The notes: generated from the sequence alone by a model not told the origin. A stretch of DNA of 64,000 bases from Desulfuromonas sp964536375 (GCA_964536375.1 CAZHXF010000007.1:1-64000), one strand, 5' to 3'. Counted from the stretch's first letter, positions 24,678 to 33,971 are shown. Numbers and translations are program-made.

Positions 24678-26375
24678 GTGAAAAAAACAGGATCTCAGAT
24701 TTTACTTGAATGCCTGCAATTAGAAGGAGTTGAAACTGTTTTTGGCTATCCCGGCGGAACAGTTATCAATATCTATGATGATTTAATGGATTCACCTATT
24801 CACCATGTGCTCAATCGTCATGAGCAAGCTGCGGTACATGCTGCCGATGCCTATGCGCGAGTCACCGGTAAGGTTGGCGTGGCTATAGCAACCAGTGGTC
24901 CGGGAGCAACCAATACAGTAACAGGTATTGCTACAGCGTATATGGACTCGATTCCTATGGTTGTAATCTGTGGTCAAGTGCCAACACCGCTGATTGGTAA
25001 CGATGCCTTTCAAGAAGCTGATATGATAGGTATTACGCGCCCAGTAACTAAACATAACTATTTAGTGCGTGATGTAAAAGATTTAGCCCGGATAATTAAG
25101 CAGGCGTTTTACATTGCCCGCACTGGTCGTCCTGGTCCAGTTCTTATCGACCTGCCTAAAGATGTGCAGATGGATACTGCGCTATTTGAATATCCCGATA
25201 GCGTAGAATTGCGTGGCTACAAGCCAACTGTTGCGGCTAACCAGCGCCAATTGAGCAAAGCTGTTAAGATGATTCTGGCAGCCCGTAAACCGGTGATTTA
25301 TGTCGGTGGTGGTGCAACTCTTGCTGATGTGTCCGAGGATTTGCTGGCTTTTGCCGAAGCGATTCAGGCCCCGGTAACCACTACTTTGATGGCTATGGCC
25401 ACTTTCCCCCAAACACATCCACTGTGTGTTGGAATGTTGGGCATGCACGGTACCTTTTATGCCAATATGGCAGTAACCAACTCTGATTTGCTGATAACCT
25501 TGGGGGCTCGTTTTGACGATCGTGTTACCGGTAAAATAGCTACGTTTGCTCCCCATGCAAAAATTATTCATGTTGATGTTGATCCGACATCAATCAAAAA
25601 AAATGTTCGGGTTGACTTGCCTCTGGTTGGTATGCTGCAAGATGTGTTGCCCCGCTTAAATGAAGGGTTGCAAAAACATGCTGGTGAATTACAGGATGTT
25701 GTAACCGCTACCCAAGAGTGGCGTGAGCAAATTGTTAAGTGGAGAGAGCAACACCCCATGTCTTACAAGCAGACTAAGTCAGTTATTAAACCACAGTATG
25801 TCATTGAAAAATTACGCGAATTAACTGATGACGATGCGATTATAACGACCGAAGTTGGACAACACCAGATGTGGACAGCTCAATTTTTTGATTTCATCAA
25901 ACCGCGTACTTTTGTCACTTCCGGTGGTTTGGGTACCATGGGTTTTGGTTTGCCGGCCGCATTAGGGGCTCAGGTAGCTTTTCCAGGACGTCAGGTCATT
26001 GATATTTCCGGAGATGGTTCGTTCCAAATGAACTCTCAGGAGTTGGCAACCTTGGTGCAGTATCGACTTCCGGTGAAAATTGTAATTTTGAACAATAATT
26101 TTCTCGGTATGGTACGGCAATGGCAGCAGCTGTTTTTTGATAAGCGCTATAGTCAAACTTGTATGGAATTGCCCATCGATTTTGTTAAGCTTGCAGAAGC
26201 CTATGGGGCAACCGGTTTCCGTGCCACGACTCCGGATGAAGTTGAAGCAGTAATAAAAAAAGGTCTGGAGACTCCGGGACCGGTAATTATGGAATTCAAG
26301 GTCGCCCGTGAAGAGAATGTGCTGCCTATGGTTCCTGCAGGTGCTGGTATCAACGAAATGGTGCTAGCTTCATAA
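24678..26375 (+). CDS. ilvB: Acetolactate synthase, large (catalytic) subunit
   Basis: A 565-residue thiamine-diphosphate enzyme condensing pyruvate with pyruvate or 2-oxobutyrate. FGYPGGTVINIYDDL and HEQAAVHAADAYAR hold the cofactor-activating Glu; ISGDGSFQMNSQELAT through ILNNNFLGMVRQWQ is the GDG-NN thiamine motif. Start is a GTG at 24678 after AAAGGAGGG. Pairs with ilvN 104 bp downstream. Confidence 0.95.
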   Translation: MKKTGSQILLECLQLEGVETVFGYPGGTVINIYDDLMDSPIHHVLNRHEQAAVHAADAYARVTGKVGVAIATSGPGATNTVTGIATAYMDSIPMVVICGQVPTPLIGNDAFQEADMIGITRPVTKHNYLVRDVKDLARIIKQAFYIARTGRPGPVLIDLPKDVQMDTALFEYPDSVELRGYKPTVAANQRQLSKAVKMILAARKPVIYVGGGATLADVSEDLLAFAEAIQAPVTTTLMAMATFPQTHPLCVGMLGMHGTFYANMAVTNSDLLITLGARFDDRVTGKIATFAPHAKIIHVDVDPTSIKKNVRVDLPLVGMLQDVLPRLNEGLQKHAGELQDVVTATQEWREQIVKWREQHPMSYKQTKSVIKPQYVIEKLRELTDDDAIITTEVGQHQMWTAQFFDFIKPRTFVTSGGLGTMGFGLPAALGAQVAFPGRQVIDISGDGSFQMNSQELATLVQYRLPVKIVILNNNFLGMVRQWQQLFFDKRYSQTCMELPIDFVKLAEAYGATGFRATTPDEVEAVIKKGLETPGPVIMEFKVAREENVLPMVPAGAGINEMVLAS

Positions 26376-26479
26376 CCTTGGTGTGCGCGTGCTATATATG
26401 GTTATAATGGTGTGAAAACTATATTAGGGTTGCCGGTGTGTTGTCAGCTTGAGGTTGCCCTGTTGAAGGAGATAGTTGT

Positions 26480-26977
26480 ATGAAGCATACAATATCAGTA
26501 TTAGTAGAAAATGAGTTTGGTGTGTTGCCGCGAGTGTCTGGATTATTTTCCGGTCGTGGTTTTAATATCGACAGTCTTTCTGTGGCTCCTACCCTTGATC
26601 CAACTATCTCGCGTATGACTATCGTGACTACTGGTGATCAGCAGATTTTGGAGCAGGTTAGTAAGCAACTCAATAAATTAATTGACGTTATTAAAGTTAT
26701 AGATTTTACTGGGCAACAGTTTGTTGAGCGTGAAATGTTGATGGTCAAGGTGGCAGCTGAAGCGGAATCAAGGGCTGAAGTGCTGCGAATAGCTGATATA
26801 TTTCGTGCCCATGTGGTTGATGTTACTCCGCGCAGTTATTCCCTGGAAGTAACTGGAACGCCAGAAAAACTGGATGCTTTTGTCGAACTGTTGCGTCCTC
26901 TTGGTTTGAAAGAGTTGGTACGCTCCGGTCCGATTGTTATAGGGCGCGGGGCCAAAGTGTGGAAGAATATTGATTAA
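26480..26977 (+). CDS. ilvN: Acetolactate synthase, small (regulatory) subunit
   Basis: A 165-residue two-domain regulatory subunit. The N-terminal ACT domain reads HTISVLVENEFGVLPRVSGL followed by FSGRGFNIDSLSV, the valine-binding region; the C-terminal domain carries FRAHVVDVTPRSYSLEVTGT. It activates IlvB and confers valine feedback. AAGGAGATAG precedes the ATG. The next gene is psd, not ilvC as in many related genomes. Confidence 0.94.
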   Translation: MKHTISVLVENEFGVLPRVSGLFSGRGFNIDSLSVAPTLDPTISRMTIVTTGDQQILEQVSKQLNKLIDVIKVIDFTGQQFVEREMLMVKVAAEAESRAEVLRIADIFRAHVVDVTPRSYSLEVTGTPEKLDAFVELLRPLGLKELVRSGPIVIGRGAKVWKNID

Positions 26978-27027
26978 GTGGCAGAGATAGGTTGCCGTAA
27001 TTTTAACTTTTGGGCAGGTGAATTTAA

Positions 27028-27672
27028 ATGCGAAACAAAAATCAACCAGTAGCTTTAGAGGGTTATCCGTTTATTGCCCTTTTTGCTTTTGTAACATTGG
27101 TCTTGGCGTTGCTTGATTGGAGTTTTTTTACTGTAATATTTTTAGCGCTAACGCTGTTTTCAGTTTATTTCTTTCGCAATCCAGACCGCACTATTCCTCA
27201 AGGCGAAAATCTTGTTGTTTCACCTGCTGATGGCAAGGTGGTTTTTGCTGGTGTGGTTAAAGAAGAGCGCTTGCTTAATCAGGAAGCATTTAAAGTCAGC
27301 ATCTTTATGTCGGTGTTTAATGTTCACGTAAATCGTGTGCCCTGCTCTGGTAAGGTTGTCGATCAGTTTTACAATAAGGGTTTGTTTGTAAATGCTGCGC
27401 TGGATAAGGCAAGCATGGAAAATGAACAAGCTGGAATGCTACTTGAAACCTCAGGCGGTTCAAAAATACTTGTGGTGCAGATTGCCGGTTTAATAGCACG
27501 GCGGATAGTTACTTATCCAATCATTGCCGATGTACTTGAGCGTGGTCAGCGCTATGGACTAATCAGATTTGGTTCGCGTTTAGATGTCTATATGCCTATA
27601 GAAACACAGATTCAGGTCAAATTGGGGGATCGCTGCGTTGCTGGTGAAACAGTTTTAGGGAAACTAGTATGA
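27028..27672 (+). CDS. psd: Phosphatidylserine decarboxylase, short type
   Basis: A 214-residue pyruvoyl-dependent enzyme converting phosphatidylserine to phosphatidylethanolamine. Two N-terminal membrane segments are followed by VSPADGKV, FMSVFNVHVNRVPCSGKV and the self-cleavage site IRFGSRLDVYMP, where the Ser becomes the pyruvoyl group. The short form is common in Desulfuromonadia and archaea. Overlaps pssA by ATGA. Confidence 0.93.
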   Translation: MRNKNQPVALEGYPFIALFAFVTLVLALLDWSFFTVIFLALTLFSVYFFRNPDRTIPQGENLVVSPADGKVVFAGVVKEERLLNQEAFKVSIFMSVFNVHVNRVPCSGKVVDQFYNKGLFVNAALDKASMENEQAGMLLETSGGSKILVVQIAGLIARRIVTYPIIADVLERGQRYGLIRFGSRLDVYMPIETQIQVKLGDRCVAGETVLGKLV

Positions 27673-28427
27673 GCAAGATTGGTGGTGAACGGCGTGAAAA
27701 CCTGAGGAGGGGAGTTTACCTGCTGCCAAATCTGATAACGACCGGTAGCTTGTTTGCTGGTTTTTATGGCATTGTTGCCAGTATGAACGGTAAATACGAT
27801 GTCGCTGCGTGGTTTATTTTAATCTCGGCGGTGTTTGATGTTTTGGATGGTAAGGTTGCCCGTTTAACGAATACTACCAGTCAGTTTGGTGTTGAGTACG
27901 ATTCGTTAGCAGATTTAGTGTCATTTGGTGTGGCGCCAGCTATCTTAATGTACACTTGGGCTTTACAGCCGTTTGGTAAGTGGGGTTGGCTGGCGGCGTT
28001 TCTCTATGTTGTATGTGGCGCGTTGCGCTTGGCCAGGTTCAATGTGCAAGTTGAAACGGTAGAGTCAAAGAACTTTATCGGTTTGCCTATACCCGCTGCG
28101 GCGAGTATGGTAGCTGCCTGTGTGCTGCTGTTTTATCATTTGGGCGGTTCGGGCACTATCCGCATGCTTTCAGTGTTGTTGTTAATATATGTCCTAGCCG
28201 TGCTTATGGTGAGTAATGTTAAATACTATTCATTCAAGGACCCGGAATTGCTCAAGAAGCGACCTTTCGGTATGTTGGTTTTAGCTATTGTATTGATAAT
28301 AGTGATTGTGGCCGAGCCTGAAGTGATGTTTTTCTTAATGTTTATAACGTACACTATGTTTAGTCCAGTGCGTGCAGGTCTGGCTATTTTGCGCCGCCGC
28401 CGTGGAGTTGATGTTTTGCTAGACTAA
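27669..28427 (+). CDS. pssA: CDP-diacylglycerol-serine O-phosphatidyltransferase
   Basis: A 252-residue membrane CDP-alcohol phosphatidyltransferase making phosphatidylserine, the substrate of the overlapping psd product. The family motif is complete: DGKVARLTNTTSQFGVEYDS LAD, i.e. DG-x2-AR-x8-G-x3-D-x3-D. About seven hydrophobic segments follow. Starts within the psd stop codon (4-nt overlap). No terminator is seen directly after it; the T-box leader follows. Confidence 0.93.
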   Translation: MSKIGGERRENLRRGVYLLPNLITTGSLFAGFYGIVASMNGKYDVAAWFILISAVFDVLDGKVARLTNTTSQFGVEYDSLADLVSFGVAPAILMYTWALQPFGKWGWLAAFLYVVCGALRLARFNVQVETVESKNFIGLPIPAAASMVAACVLLFYHLGGSGTIRMLSVLLLIYVLAVLMVSNVKYYSFKDPELLKKRPFGMLVLAIVLIIVIVAEPEVMFFLMFITYTMFSPVRAGLAILRRRRGVDVLLD

Positions 28428-28484
28428 ATTTTGTTTGTTCGCACCTAAAAAGTTTTTTTGTTTGCTAAAATTGTTACTGTTTGA

Positions 28485-28513
28485 TTGACGGAAAACTCCA
28501 GTTCGTGTTTATG
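28485..28513 (+). promoter_or_regulatory. Candidate promoter for the T-box leader
   Basis: TTGACG at 28485-28490 and TTTATG at 28508-28513 are 17 bp apart, just upstream of the leader RNA; TAAAAT at 28519-28524 is an alternative -10 without a good -35. Confidence 0.3.
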
Positions 28514-28534
28514 TGTAGTAAAATAGATAGATAA

Positions 28535-28790
28535 AAAGCGATGAAGAGGAGTAGTAAGCTCTTATCCTGTCTCAGAGAGCTGGCGGTTGGTGTAAGCCAG
28601 TACAGGTACAAGCTGAACTCGCCTTGGAGCTGCATTGGTCAATGTTTTTTACCCTAGCCAATGTCGTGAACCTGCGTAAAGGGTAGATTAAGGGTCTTGT
28701 TGAAGTGGTTAACAAGGCTGAAACAGGGTGGTACCGCGGAGCATTCAAGCTTTCGCCCCTGATAGACAGGGGGCGGAAGCTTTTTTATTT
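28535..28790 (+). promoter_or_regulatory. Leucine T-box riboswitch controlling leuA
   Basis: A T-box leader: AGTA bulge region (GAGTAGTAA about 28548-28556), the GA/stem I core CAGAGAGCTGGCGGTTGGTG near 28573, and a specifier loop where GAA is followed by CTC (Leu) at 28618-28620. The T-box sequence AGGGTGGTACCGCG at 28725-28738 pairs with the uncharged tRNA acceptor end. It is followed by a terminator hairpin. Uncharged tRNA-Leu should stabilise the antiterminator and permit leuA transcription. T-boxes are mostly a Firmicutes device; leuA T-boxes in deltaproteobacteria have been reported. Exact 5' end is approximate. Confidence 0.92.
28747..28787 (+). terminator. T-box terminator hairpin
   Basis: AAGCTTTCGCCCCT at 28747-28760 pairs with AGGGGGCGGAAGCTT around 28768-28782 with one bulge, followed by TTTTTT. 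This is the transcription-off form of the leader. Confidence 0.88.
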
Positions 28791-28968
28791 TGTGGCGTTG
28801 TTGTCTATGCCATCAATATCCGCCGGCATTGAGGAAGGAGGTGGGGTCGTGGAAGCAGACCTGGGTGATCTAAAGTGTTTCAAGCTATCTGAAATCAATA
28901 TGGTAAAATGTGGAACAGTTTCATTCACTATCCTTTGCAACCGGTGGCATAATTTTTAGGAGGAACAA

Positions 28969-30507
28969 ATGTCTAACGATAATAAAGTGATTATTTTTGA
29001 TACAACTTTACGTGATGGTGAGCAATCACCAGGTGCCAGTATGACTATGGATGAGAAATTACGTATTGCTTATCAGCTAGAAAAAATGAATGTCGATGTT
29101 ATGGAGGCTGGTTTTCCTATAGCGTCGATAGGAGATTTTGAGGCTGTTAAAAAAATAGCCCAAGTTATTAAGGGACCACAAATAGCAGGGTTAGCTCGTG
29201 CCTGTGATGAAGATATTGACAGAGCGTGGGAGGCGTTGCAGTACGCTGGTGATCGTGGGCGCATCCATACGTTTATTGCTACCAGCGATATTCATATGCA
29301 GTATAAACTTAGAATGACAGAAGATGAGGTTGTCGCAGCTGCGGTGCATGCAGTTAAACGAGCCGCTGGATATACCCCTAATGTTGAGTTCTCTGCCGAG
29401 GATGCAGTGCGTACCCGTTTGCCATTTTTGGCACGTGTTGTAGAAGCGGTAATTGATGCCGGTGCAAGTACGGTTAATATCCCCGACACCGTCGGCTATA
29501 CCATGCCGCAGGAATATTACGATATTATTGTTTACCTGAAGAAGACTGTGCCCAACATTGATAAGGCGGTTATCTCAGTTCATTGTCATAATGACTTGGG
29601 TTTGTCTGTTGCTAACTCATTGGCTGCAATACGTGCTGGAGCTCGTCAGGTTGAGTGTACAATTAATGGCATTGGCGAGCGTGCCGGTAACTGTTCGTTG
29701 GAAGAGGTAGTGATGGGGCTGCGTACCCGTCAAGATATAATGCCATATTCCACCAATGTGGTAACTGAGCATATCTATGCCACTAGTCGTTTGTTGACAA
29801 CAATTACTGGTATTGTGGTGCAACCCAACAAGGCTATTGTTGGTGCAAATGCCTTTGCCCATGAGGCCGGTATTCATCAGCATGGGGTGTTGATGGAGAA
29901 GACCACTTACGAAATAATGACACCGGAATCTATTGGTCTTAACCAAAACAAGTTGGTCTTAGGTAAACACTCTGGGCGCCATGCTTTTAATTTACGTTTG
30001 CAGGAATTGGGCTACGATTTATCCAAGGACGATCTGAAGAAAGCTTTTGTACGCTTCAAGGCGCTGGCCGATATTAAGAAAAACATTTTTGATGAAGATT
30101 TGGAGGCGATTGTTGCTGATGAAATCATCCGGGTGCCTGAACTGTTTAAATTGATGGAGATGAGTGTTCATTCTGGTTCTTTTGCCGCACCAACTGCTAC
30201 AGTGCAGATGGAAGTCGAGGGCGAAATCAAGAAAACTGCCATTATGGGCGATGGCCCGGTTGATGCTACTTTCAAGGCTATTAAAAAATTAACCGGTTCG
30301 GACGCGCAGTTGTTGCAATTCTCTATTGGGGCAATCACTGGTGGTACAGATGCTCAGGGCGAATGTACCGTGCGGCTTGAATCACACGGGCGTGAGCAGT
30401 TAGGGCAAGGAGCCCACCCAGACATTATAGTTGCCGCAGCCAAGGCTTATATTAATGCGCTGAATAAAATTGCTTCATTACACAAAAAAACAGCGGTGAA
30501 TGTATAG
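28969..30507 (+). CDS. leuA: 2-isopropylmalate synthase
   Basis: A 512-residue enzyme joining acetyl-CoA and 2-oxoisovalerate, the committed leucine step. IFDTTLRDGEQSPGASM holds the metal and catalytic Arg/Asp; HCHNDLGLSVANSLAAI gives the HxH metal ligands; INGIGERAGNCSLEEVVM is typical. The C-terminal LeuA dimer (leucine feedback) domain spans about 380-505. TAGGAGGA precedes the ATG. Downstream of the T-box, so controlled by leucine charging. Confidence 0.95.
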   Translation: MSNDNKVIIFDTTLRDGEQSPGASMTMDEKLRIAYQLEKMNVDVMEAGFPIASIGDFEAVKKIAQVIKGPQIAGLARACDEDIDRAWEALQYAGDRGRIHTFIATSDIHMQYKLRMTEDEVVAAAVHAVKRAAGYTPNVEFSAEDAVRTRLPFLARVVEAVIDAGASTVNIPDTVGYTMPQEYYDIIVYLKKTVPNIDKAVISVHCHNDLGLSVANSLAAIRAGARQVECTINGIGERAGNCSLEEVVMGLRTRQDIMPYSTNVVTEHIYATSRLLTTITGIVVQPNKAIVGANAFAHEAGIHQHGVLMEKTTYEIMTPESIGLNQNKLVLGKHSGRHAFNLRLQELGYDLSKDDLKKAFVRFKALADIKKNIFDEDLEAIVADEIIRVPELFKLMEMSVHSGSFAAPTATVQMEVEGEIKKTAIMGDGPVDATFKAIKKLTGSDAQLLQFSIGAITGGTDAQGECTVRLESHGREQLGQGAHPDIIVAAAKAYINALNKIASLHKKTAVNV

Positions 30508-30566
30508 TGCTGGGTTGTTACTCAACTGCTGGGATTCATATTGTTGATTAATTGTTAGCTGTTAGC

Positions 30567-30600
30567 AAAACGGGATGCTGTTCAGGCATTCCGTTTTGTT
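30567..30600 (+). terminator. Intrinsic terminator after leuA
   Basis: AAAACGGGATGC (30567-30578) pairs with GCATTCCGTTTT (30586-30597), one G-T wobble, 7-nt loop and T-rich end. leuC must therefore depend on read-through or its own promoter in 30600-30695. Confidence 0.75.
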
Positions 30601-30695
30601 GTATGGTGTCGTTTTAATGCATAAACAAGGTAAGACAGAATACTTTGAACTGCGTTTTATTTGGTTTGATTTGTGGGTATTAACAGGAGAAATTT

Positions 30696-31976
30696 ATGGG
30701 AAAGACTATCGCGGAAAAAATATTTGCCAGCCATCTACGTGATGAGCCGTTTGAGGGTACCAAGGTGCTGGCTATTGATCGGGTGTTGTGTCACGAGATA
30801 ACAACCCCGGTAGCAATTGCTGATCTAGAGTCGCGGGGAAAAGATCGGGTTTTTGATAATACCAAGATTAAGGCTGTTATTGACCACGTAACTCCATCTA
30901 AAGACAGTAAGACGGCACTGCAAGCCAAAATGCTGCGTGATTGGGCTCGTCGCCATGACCTGAAAGATTTCTTTGACGTTGGTCACAATGGTGTTTGTCA
31001 TGCTTTGTTTCCAGAAAAAGGTTTTATCCACCCGGGTTTTACCGTCATTATGGGTGATAGCCATACGTGTACCCACGGTGCTTTTGGGGCTTTTGCCGCC
31101 GGTGTTGGTACTACTGACCTTGAAGTTGGCATACTGAAAGGTGTATGTGCTTTTCGCGAGCCAGCAACAATTCGGGTAAATTTAAATGGTCAATTGTCTG
31201 CTGGTGTTTATGCCAAGGATGTGATCCTGTTTGTTATCGGGCAATTAGGGGTTAATGGTGCTACTGACCGTGTGATTGAATTTGCCGGTTCGGTAGTCGA
31301 GCAGATGAGCATGGAAGCGCGCATGACGCTGTGTAATATGGCAATTGAAGCCGGTGGTACCAGCGGGATCTGCATGCCCGACCGTGTAACTGTCGATTAT
31401 TTGTGGCCATTTATCCAGGATCAATATGCAACACCGGAAGAGGCAGTGGCCGATTTTGCCAAGTGGCAGTCAGATGCAGATGCCATCTATGCCCAGGTGC
31501 TGGATTTTGATGTTTCGGCATTGGAACCACAGGTTACCTTTGACTACAAACCTGACTGTGTGAAATCAGTTGCCGAGCTGGCTGGAACAGCTGTTGATCA
31601 GGTTTATATCGGTACTTGTACTAATGGACGTATCGAAGATTTACGCGTAGCTGCTGCGATTCTCAAAGGGCGGAAAATTGCCCCTACTGTGCGCGGCATA
31701 GTTTCTCCGGCCACCCCCAAGATTTTTAGCGCCGCTTTGGATGAGGGGATAATTCAGATTTTTATGGAAGCTGGTTTCTGTGTAACCAACCCTACCTGCG
31801 GTGCTTGCCTGGGTATGAGCAATGGTGTTTTGTCTGCAGGTGAAGTGTGTGCTTCTACCAGTAACCGTAACTTTAATGGTCGTATGGGTAAAGGTGGGAT
31901 GGTTCATCTGATGAGTCCAGCCACTGCTGCTGCTACTGCTATCACTGGTGTTATTACTGACGCCAGAAGCTTGTAA
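30696..31976 (+). CDS. leuC: 3-isopropylmalate dehydratase, large subunit
   Basis: A 426-residue aconitase-family subunit with the 4Fe-4S cluster. GDSHTCTHGAFGAFAAGVGTT is the family motif; cluster cysteines lie in IGTCTNGRIEDL and in NPTCGACLGMSNG. The length and GTTD motif match the shorter homoaconitase-like LeuC of many anaerobes. AGGAG precedes the ATG. leuD follows after 25 bp. Confidence 0.95.
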   Translation: MGKTIAEKIFASHLRDEPFEGTKVLAIDRVLCHEITTPVAIADLESRGKDRVFDNTKIKAVIDHVTPSKDSKTALQAKMLRDWARRHDLKDFFDVGHNGVCHALFPEKGFIHPGFTVIMGDSHTCTHGAFGAFAAGVGTTDLEVGILKGVCAFREPATIRVNLNGQLSAGVYAKDVILFVIGQLGVNGATDRVIEFAGSVVEQMSMEARMTLCNMAIEAGGTSGICMPDRVTVDYLWPFIQDQYATPEEAVADFAKWQSDADAIYAQVLDFDVSALEPQVTFDYKPDCVKSVAELAGTAVDQVYIGTCTNGRIEDLRVAAAILKGRKIAPTVRGIVSPATPKIFSAALDEGIIQIFMEAGFCVTNPTCGACLGMSNGVLSAGEVCASTSNRNFNGRMGKGGMVHLMSPATAAATAITGVITDARSL

Positions 31977-32001
31977 TTAATTTAGAGAGGAAATCGCTAA
32001 G

Positions 32002-32532
32002 ATGCAAAAAATATTCAAAGGTGCGACTATCTTTCTAGATCGCTCCGATATTAATACTGATGAAATTATTCCGGCAAAATATTTAACTGAAGTTACTAAA
32101 GAAGCGCTGCAGCCGTATATGCTTGAGGATCTTAAATTGGAAGGTTTTGATCCCAATGGAGAAGAACTGGCCAATGCGCGGGTGGTAGTATCACGGCAGA
32201 ATTTCGGTTGTGGTTCTTCACGTGAACATGCACCGTGGGTGTTTGAGGTTAATGGTGTGCATACCATTATCGCGGAAAGTTATGCGCGTATTTTTCGCCA
32301 AAATATGTTCAACGGTGGCATGTTGGCAATTGAATTGCCCGCTGGGGATATCGATAAATTATTTGGCTTGGGCAAGTTAGGTCGCGTAGTGGTTGATGTA
32401 GATCTGGATGCGCAGACGATTGCTGCAACGGTAGGTGGTAACATTACCAATTTTTCTTTTGCTATATCAGAATTTGACAAAGCGCTTGTTGAGGCCGGTG
32501 GTTGGGTTGAGTTTGCTGATGAGCGTTATTAA
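32002..32532 (+). CDS. leuD: 3-isopropylmalate dehydratase, small subunit
   Basis: A 176-residue swivel-domain subunit partnering LeuC. FLDRSDINTDEIIPAKYL and RQNFGCGSSREHAPW are the family signatures. AGAGAGG lies about 12 nt before the ATG. Co-transcribed with leuC. Confidence 0.94.
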   Translation: MQKIFKGATIFLDRSDINTDEIIPAKYLTEVTKEALQPYMLEDLKLEGFDPNGEELANARVVVSRQNFGCGSSREHAPWVFEVNGVHTIIAESYARIFRQNMFNGGMLAIELPAGDIDKLFGLGKLGRVVVDVDLDAQTIAATVGGNITNFSFAISEFDKALVEAGGWVEFADERY

Positions 32533-32563
32533 CGGTTTGTTGGTAATGTAAGCTGGAAACTGT

Positions 32564-32589
32564 AGGGTCGGTGTTTGCCGACCCTTCTG
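32564..32589 (+). terminator. Weak terminator-like hairpin after leuD
   Basis: AGGGTCGG (32564-32571) pairs with CCGACCCT (32578-32585), loop of 6, but the T tract is poor (TCTGATTT). Confidence 0.5.
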
Positions 32590-32612
32590 ATTTGGTAGAA
32601 CAGATTTTTAAG

Positions 32613-32655
32613 GTGTGACACGGATGACACGGTCGTTGTGTCGTTTGTGTCACAC
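32613..32655. repeat. Long interrupted palindrome between leuD and leuB
   Basis: GTGTGACAC (32613-32621) is the reverse complement of GTGTCACAC (32647-32655), and inside it GACAC (32626-32630) pairs with GTGTC (32638-32642). The arms sit about 35 bp upstream of the leuB promoter, so this could be an operator or a nested hairpin. Confidence 0.6.
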
Positions 32656-32690
32656 TATTTTAGGTGCGGCAGGGTTATTGCGTAAAAAGT

Positions 32691-32720
32691 TTGACATTTT
32701 ATTTAACTGATTTCTATAGT
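32691..32720 (+). promoter_or_regulatory. leuB promoter
   Basis: TTGACA at 32691-32696 and TATAGT at 32715-32720 are 18 bp apart, a near-consensus sigma-70-type promoter with about 105 nt of leader before leuB. The 300-bp leuD-leuB gap holds the hairpins at 32564 and 32613 and this promoter; no gene is seen. Confidence 0.65.
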
Positions 32721-32834
32721 GCCAATCAGCTTTGGTGCTATTAATTGCCTGTTGGCCAGCAGAATATTGCTGTTGGGTATGTGTAGCTGACCGAAGGCTC
32801 TAAATATTACATTTAAATGTGTAGAGGAGGGTAC

Positions 32835-33926
32835 GTGGCTGAAAAGAAATTCAAAGTAGCAGTGTTGCCAGGTGATGGTATTGGTCCTGAGGTTATGGCT
32901 GAAGCATTGAAGGTGTTGTCTGCTGTCGAGAGTAAATATGGTGTTACTTTCGCAACTACTACGGCAAATGTTGGTGGTGCTGGTATCGACAATGAGGGGA
33001 AGGCGTTACCTCAAGCTACTGTAGATATTTGCAAATCTTCTGATGCTATTTTGTTCGGTAGCGTTGGTGGTCCCAAGTGGGAATCTCTTCCTCCCGAAGA
33101 GCAACCAGAGCGTGGTGCGCTGTTGCCACTGCGGAAGATTTTTGGTCTGTTTTGTAATCTGCGTCCCGCAATAATCTTTCCGGCTCTTACTGGCAGTTCT
33201 ACTTTGCGCGAGAGCGTTATTGCTGGTGGGTTTAATATTCTGGTGGTGCGCGAACTTACTGGGGGCATATATTTTTCTGAGCCTAAGGGGATTGATGAAG
33301 TAGATGGTGTGCGGCGCGGTTTTGATACCATGCTCTATACTGAGCCAGAGATTGAGCGTATCACACACGTTGCTTTTGAAGTGGCGCGCAAACGCGGTAG
33401 TAAAGTTTGCAGTATTGATAAGGCTAATGTGTTGTCTTCCTCGGTTCTCTGGCGTGACGTTGTTACGCGTATTGGCAAAGAATATCCCGACGTTGAACTG
33501 TCGCATATGTATGTAGATAACGCGGCTATGCAGCTGGTACGTTGGCCTAAACAGTTTGATGTAATGCTGTGTGGTAATATGTTCGGTGATATTATCTCCG
33601 ATGAAGCCGCAATGCTTACCGGTTCACTCGGAATGTTGGCATCGGCCTCATTGGCTGAAGGTAGCTTTGGCATGTATGAACCATCAGGTGGTAGTGCTCC
33701 GGATATTGCTGGTCAAGGGATCGCTAACCCAATAGCCCAGGTTTTATCAGCAGCAATGATGTTACGTTATTCGTTCTCATTGAACGATGCTGCTGACGCT
33801 ATTGAAAAAGCAGTTGAAAGCGTGCTGAATGCAGGTTACAGAACTGGTGATATTTATCAGGGTACCGCTGGAGAAAAGAAGGTAAATACTCGTGAAATGG
33901 GTGATGCGATAATCGCGGCACTTTGA
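32835..33926 (+). CDS. leuB: 3-isopropylmalate dehydrogenase
   Basis: A 363-residue NAD-dependent oxidative decarboxylase. VAVLPGDGIGPEVMAEALKV opens the fold; LLPLRKIFGLFCNLRPA, RELTGGIYF and MLCGNMFGDIISDEAAMLTG are LeuB signatures. The GTG at 32835 has GAGGAGGG at good spacing and is preferred to the ATG at 32817, which lies before that site. Own promoter at 32691. Confidence 0.94.
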   Translation: MAEKKFKVAVLPGDGIGPEVMAEALKVLSAVESKYGVTFATTTANVGGAGIDNEGKALPQATVDICKSSDAILFGSVGGPKWESLPPEEQPERGALLPLRKIFGLFCNLRPAIIFPALTGSSTLRESVIAGGFNILVVRELTGGIYFSEPKGIDEVDGVRRGFDTMLYTEPEIERITHVAFEVARKRGSKVCSIDKANVLSSSVLWRDVVTRIGKEYPDVELSHMYVDNAAMQLVRWPKQFDVMLCGNMFGDIISDEAAMLTGSLGMLASASLAEGSFGMYEPSGGSAPDIAGQGIANPIAQVLSAAMMLRYSFSLNDAADAIEKAVESVLNAGYRTGDIYQGTAGEKKVNTREMGDAIIAAL

Positions 33927-33971
33927 TTTCTGTTGTTTAATTAATTAAGGCACAAGTAAAGGATGACGGGC

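Noticed and set aside
28705..28959. 84-codon open frame after pssA
   Set aside because: It runs through the T-box motif and the terminator hairpin; the bases are explained by RNA structure and there is no family resemblance.
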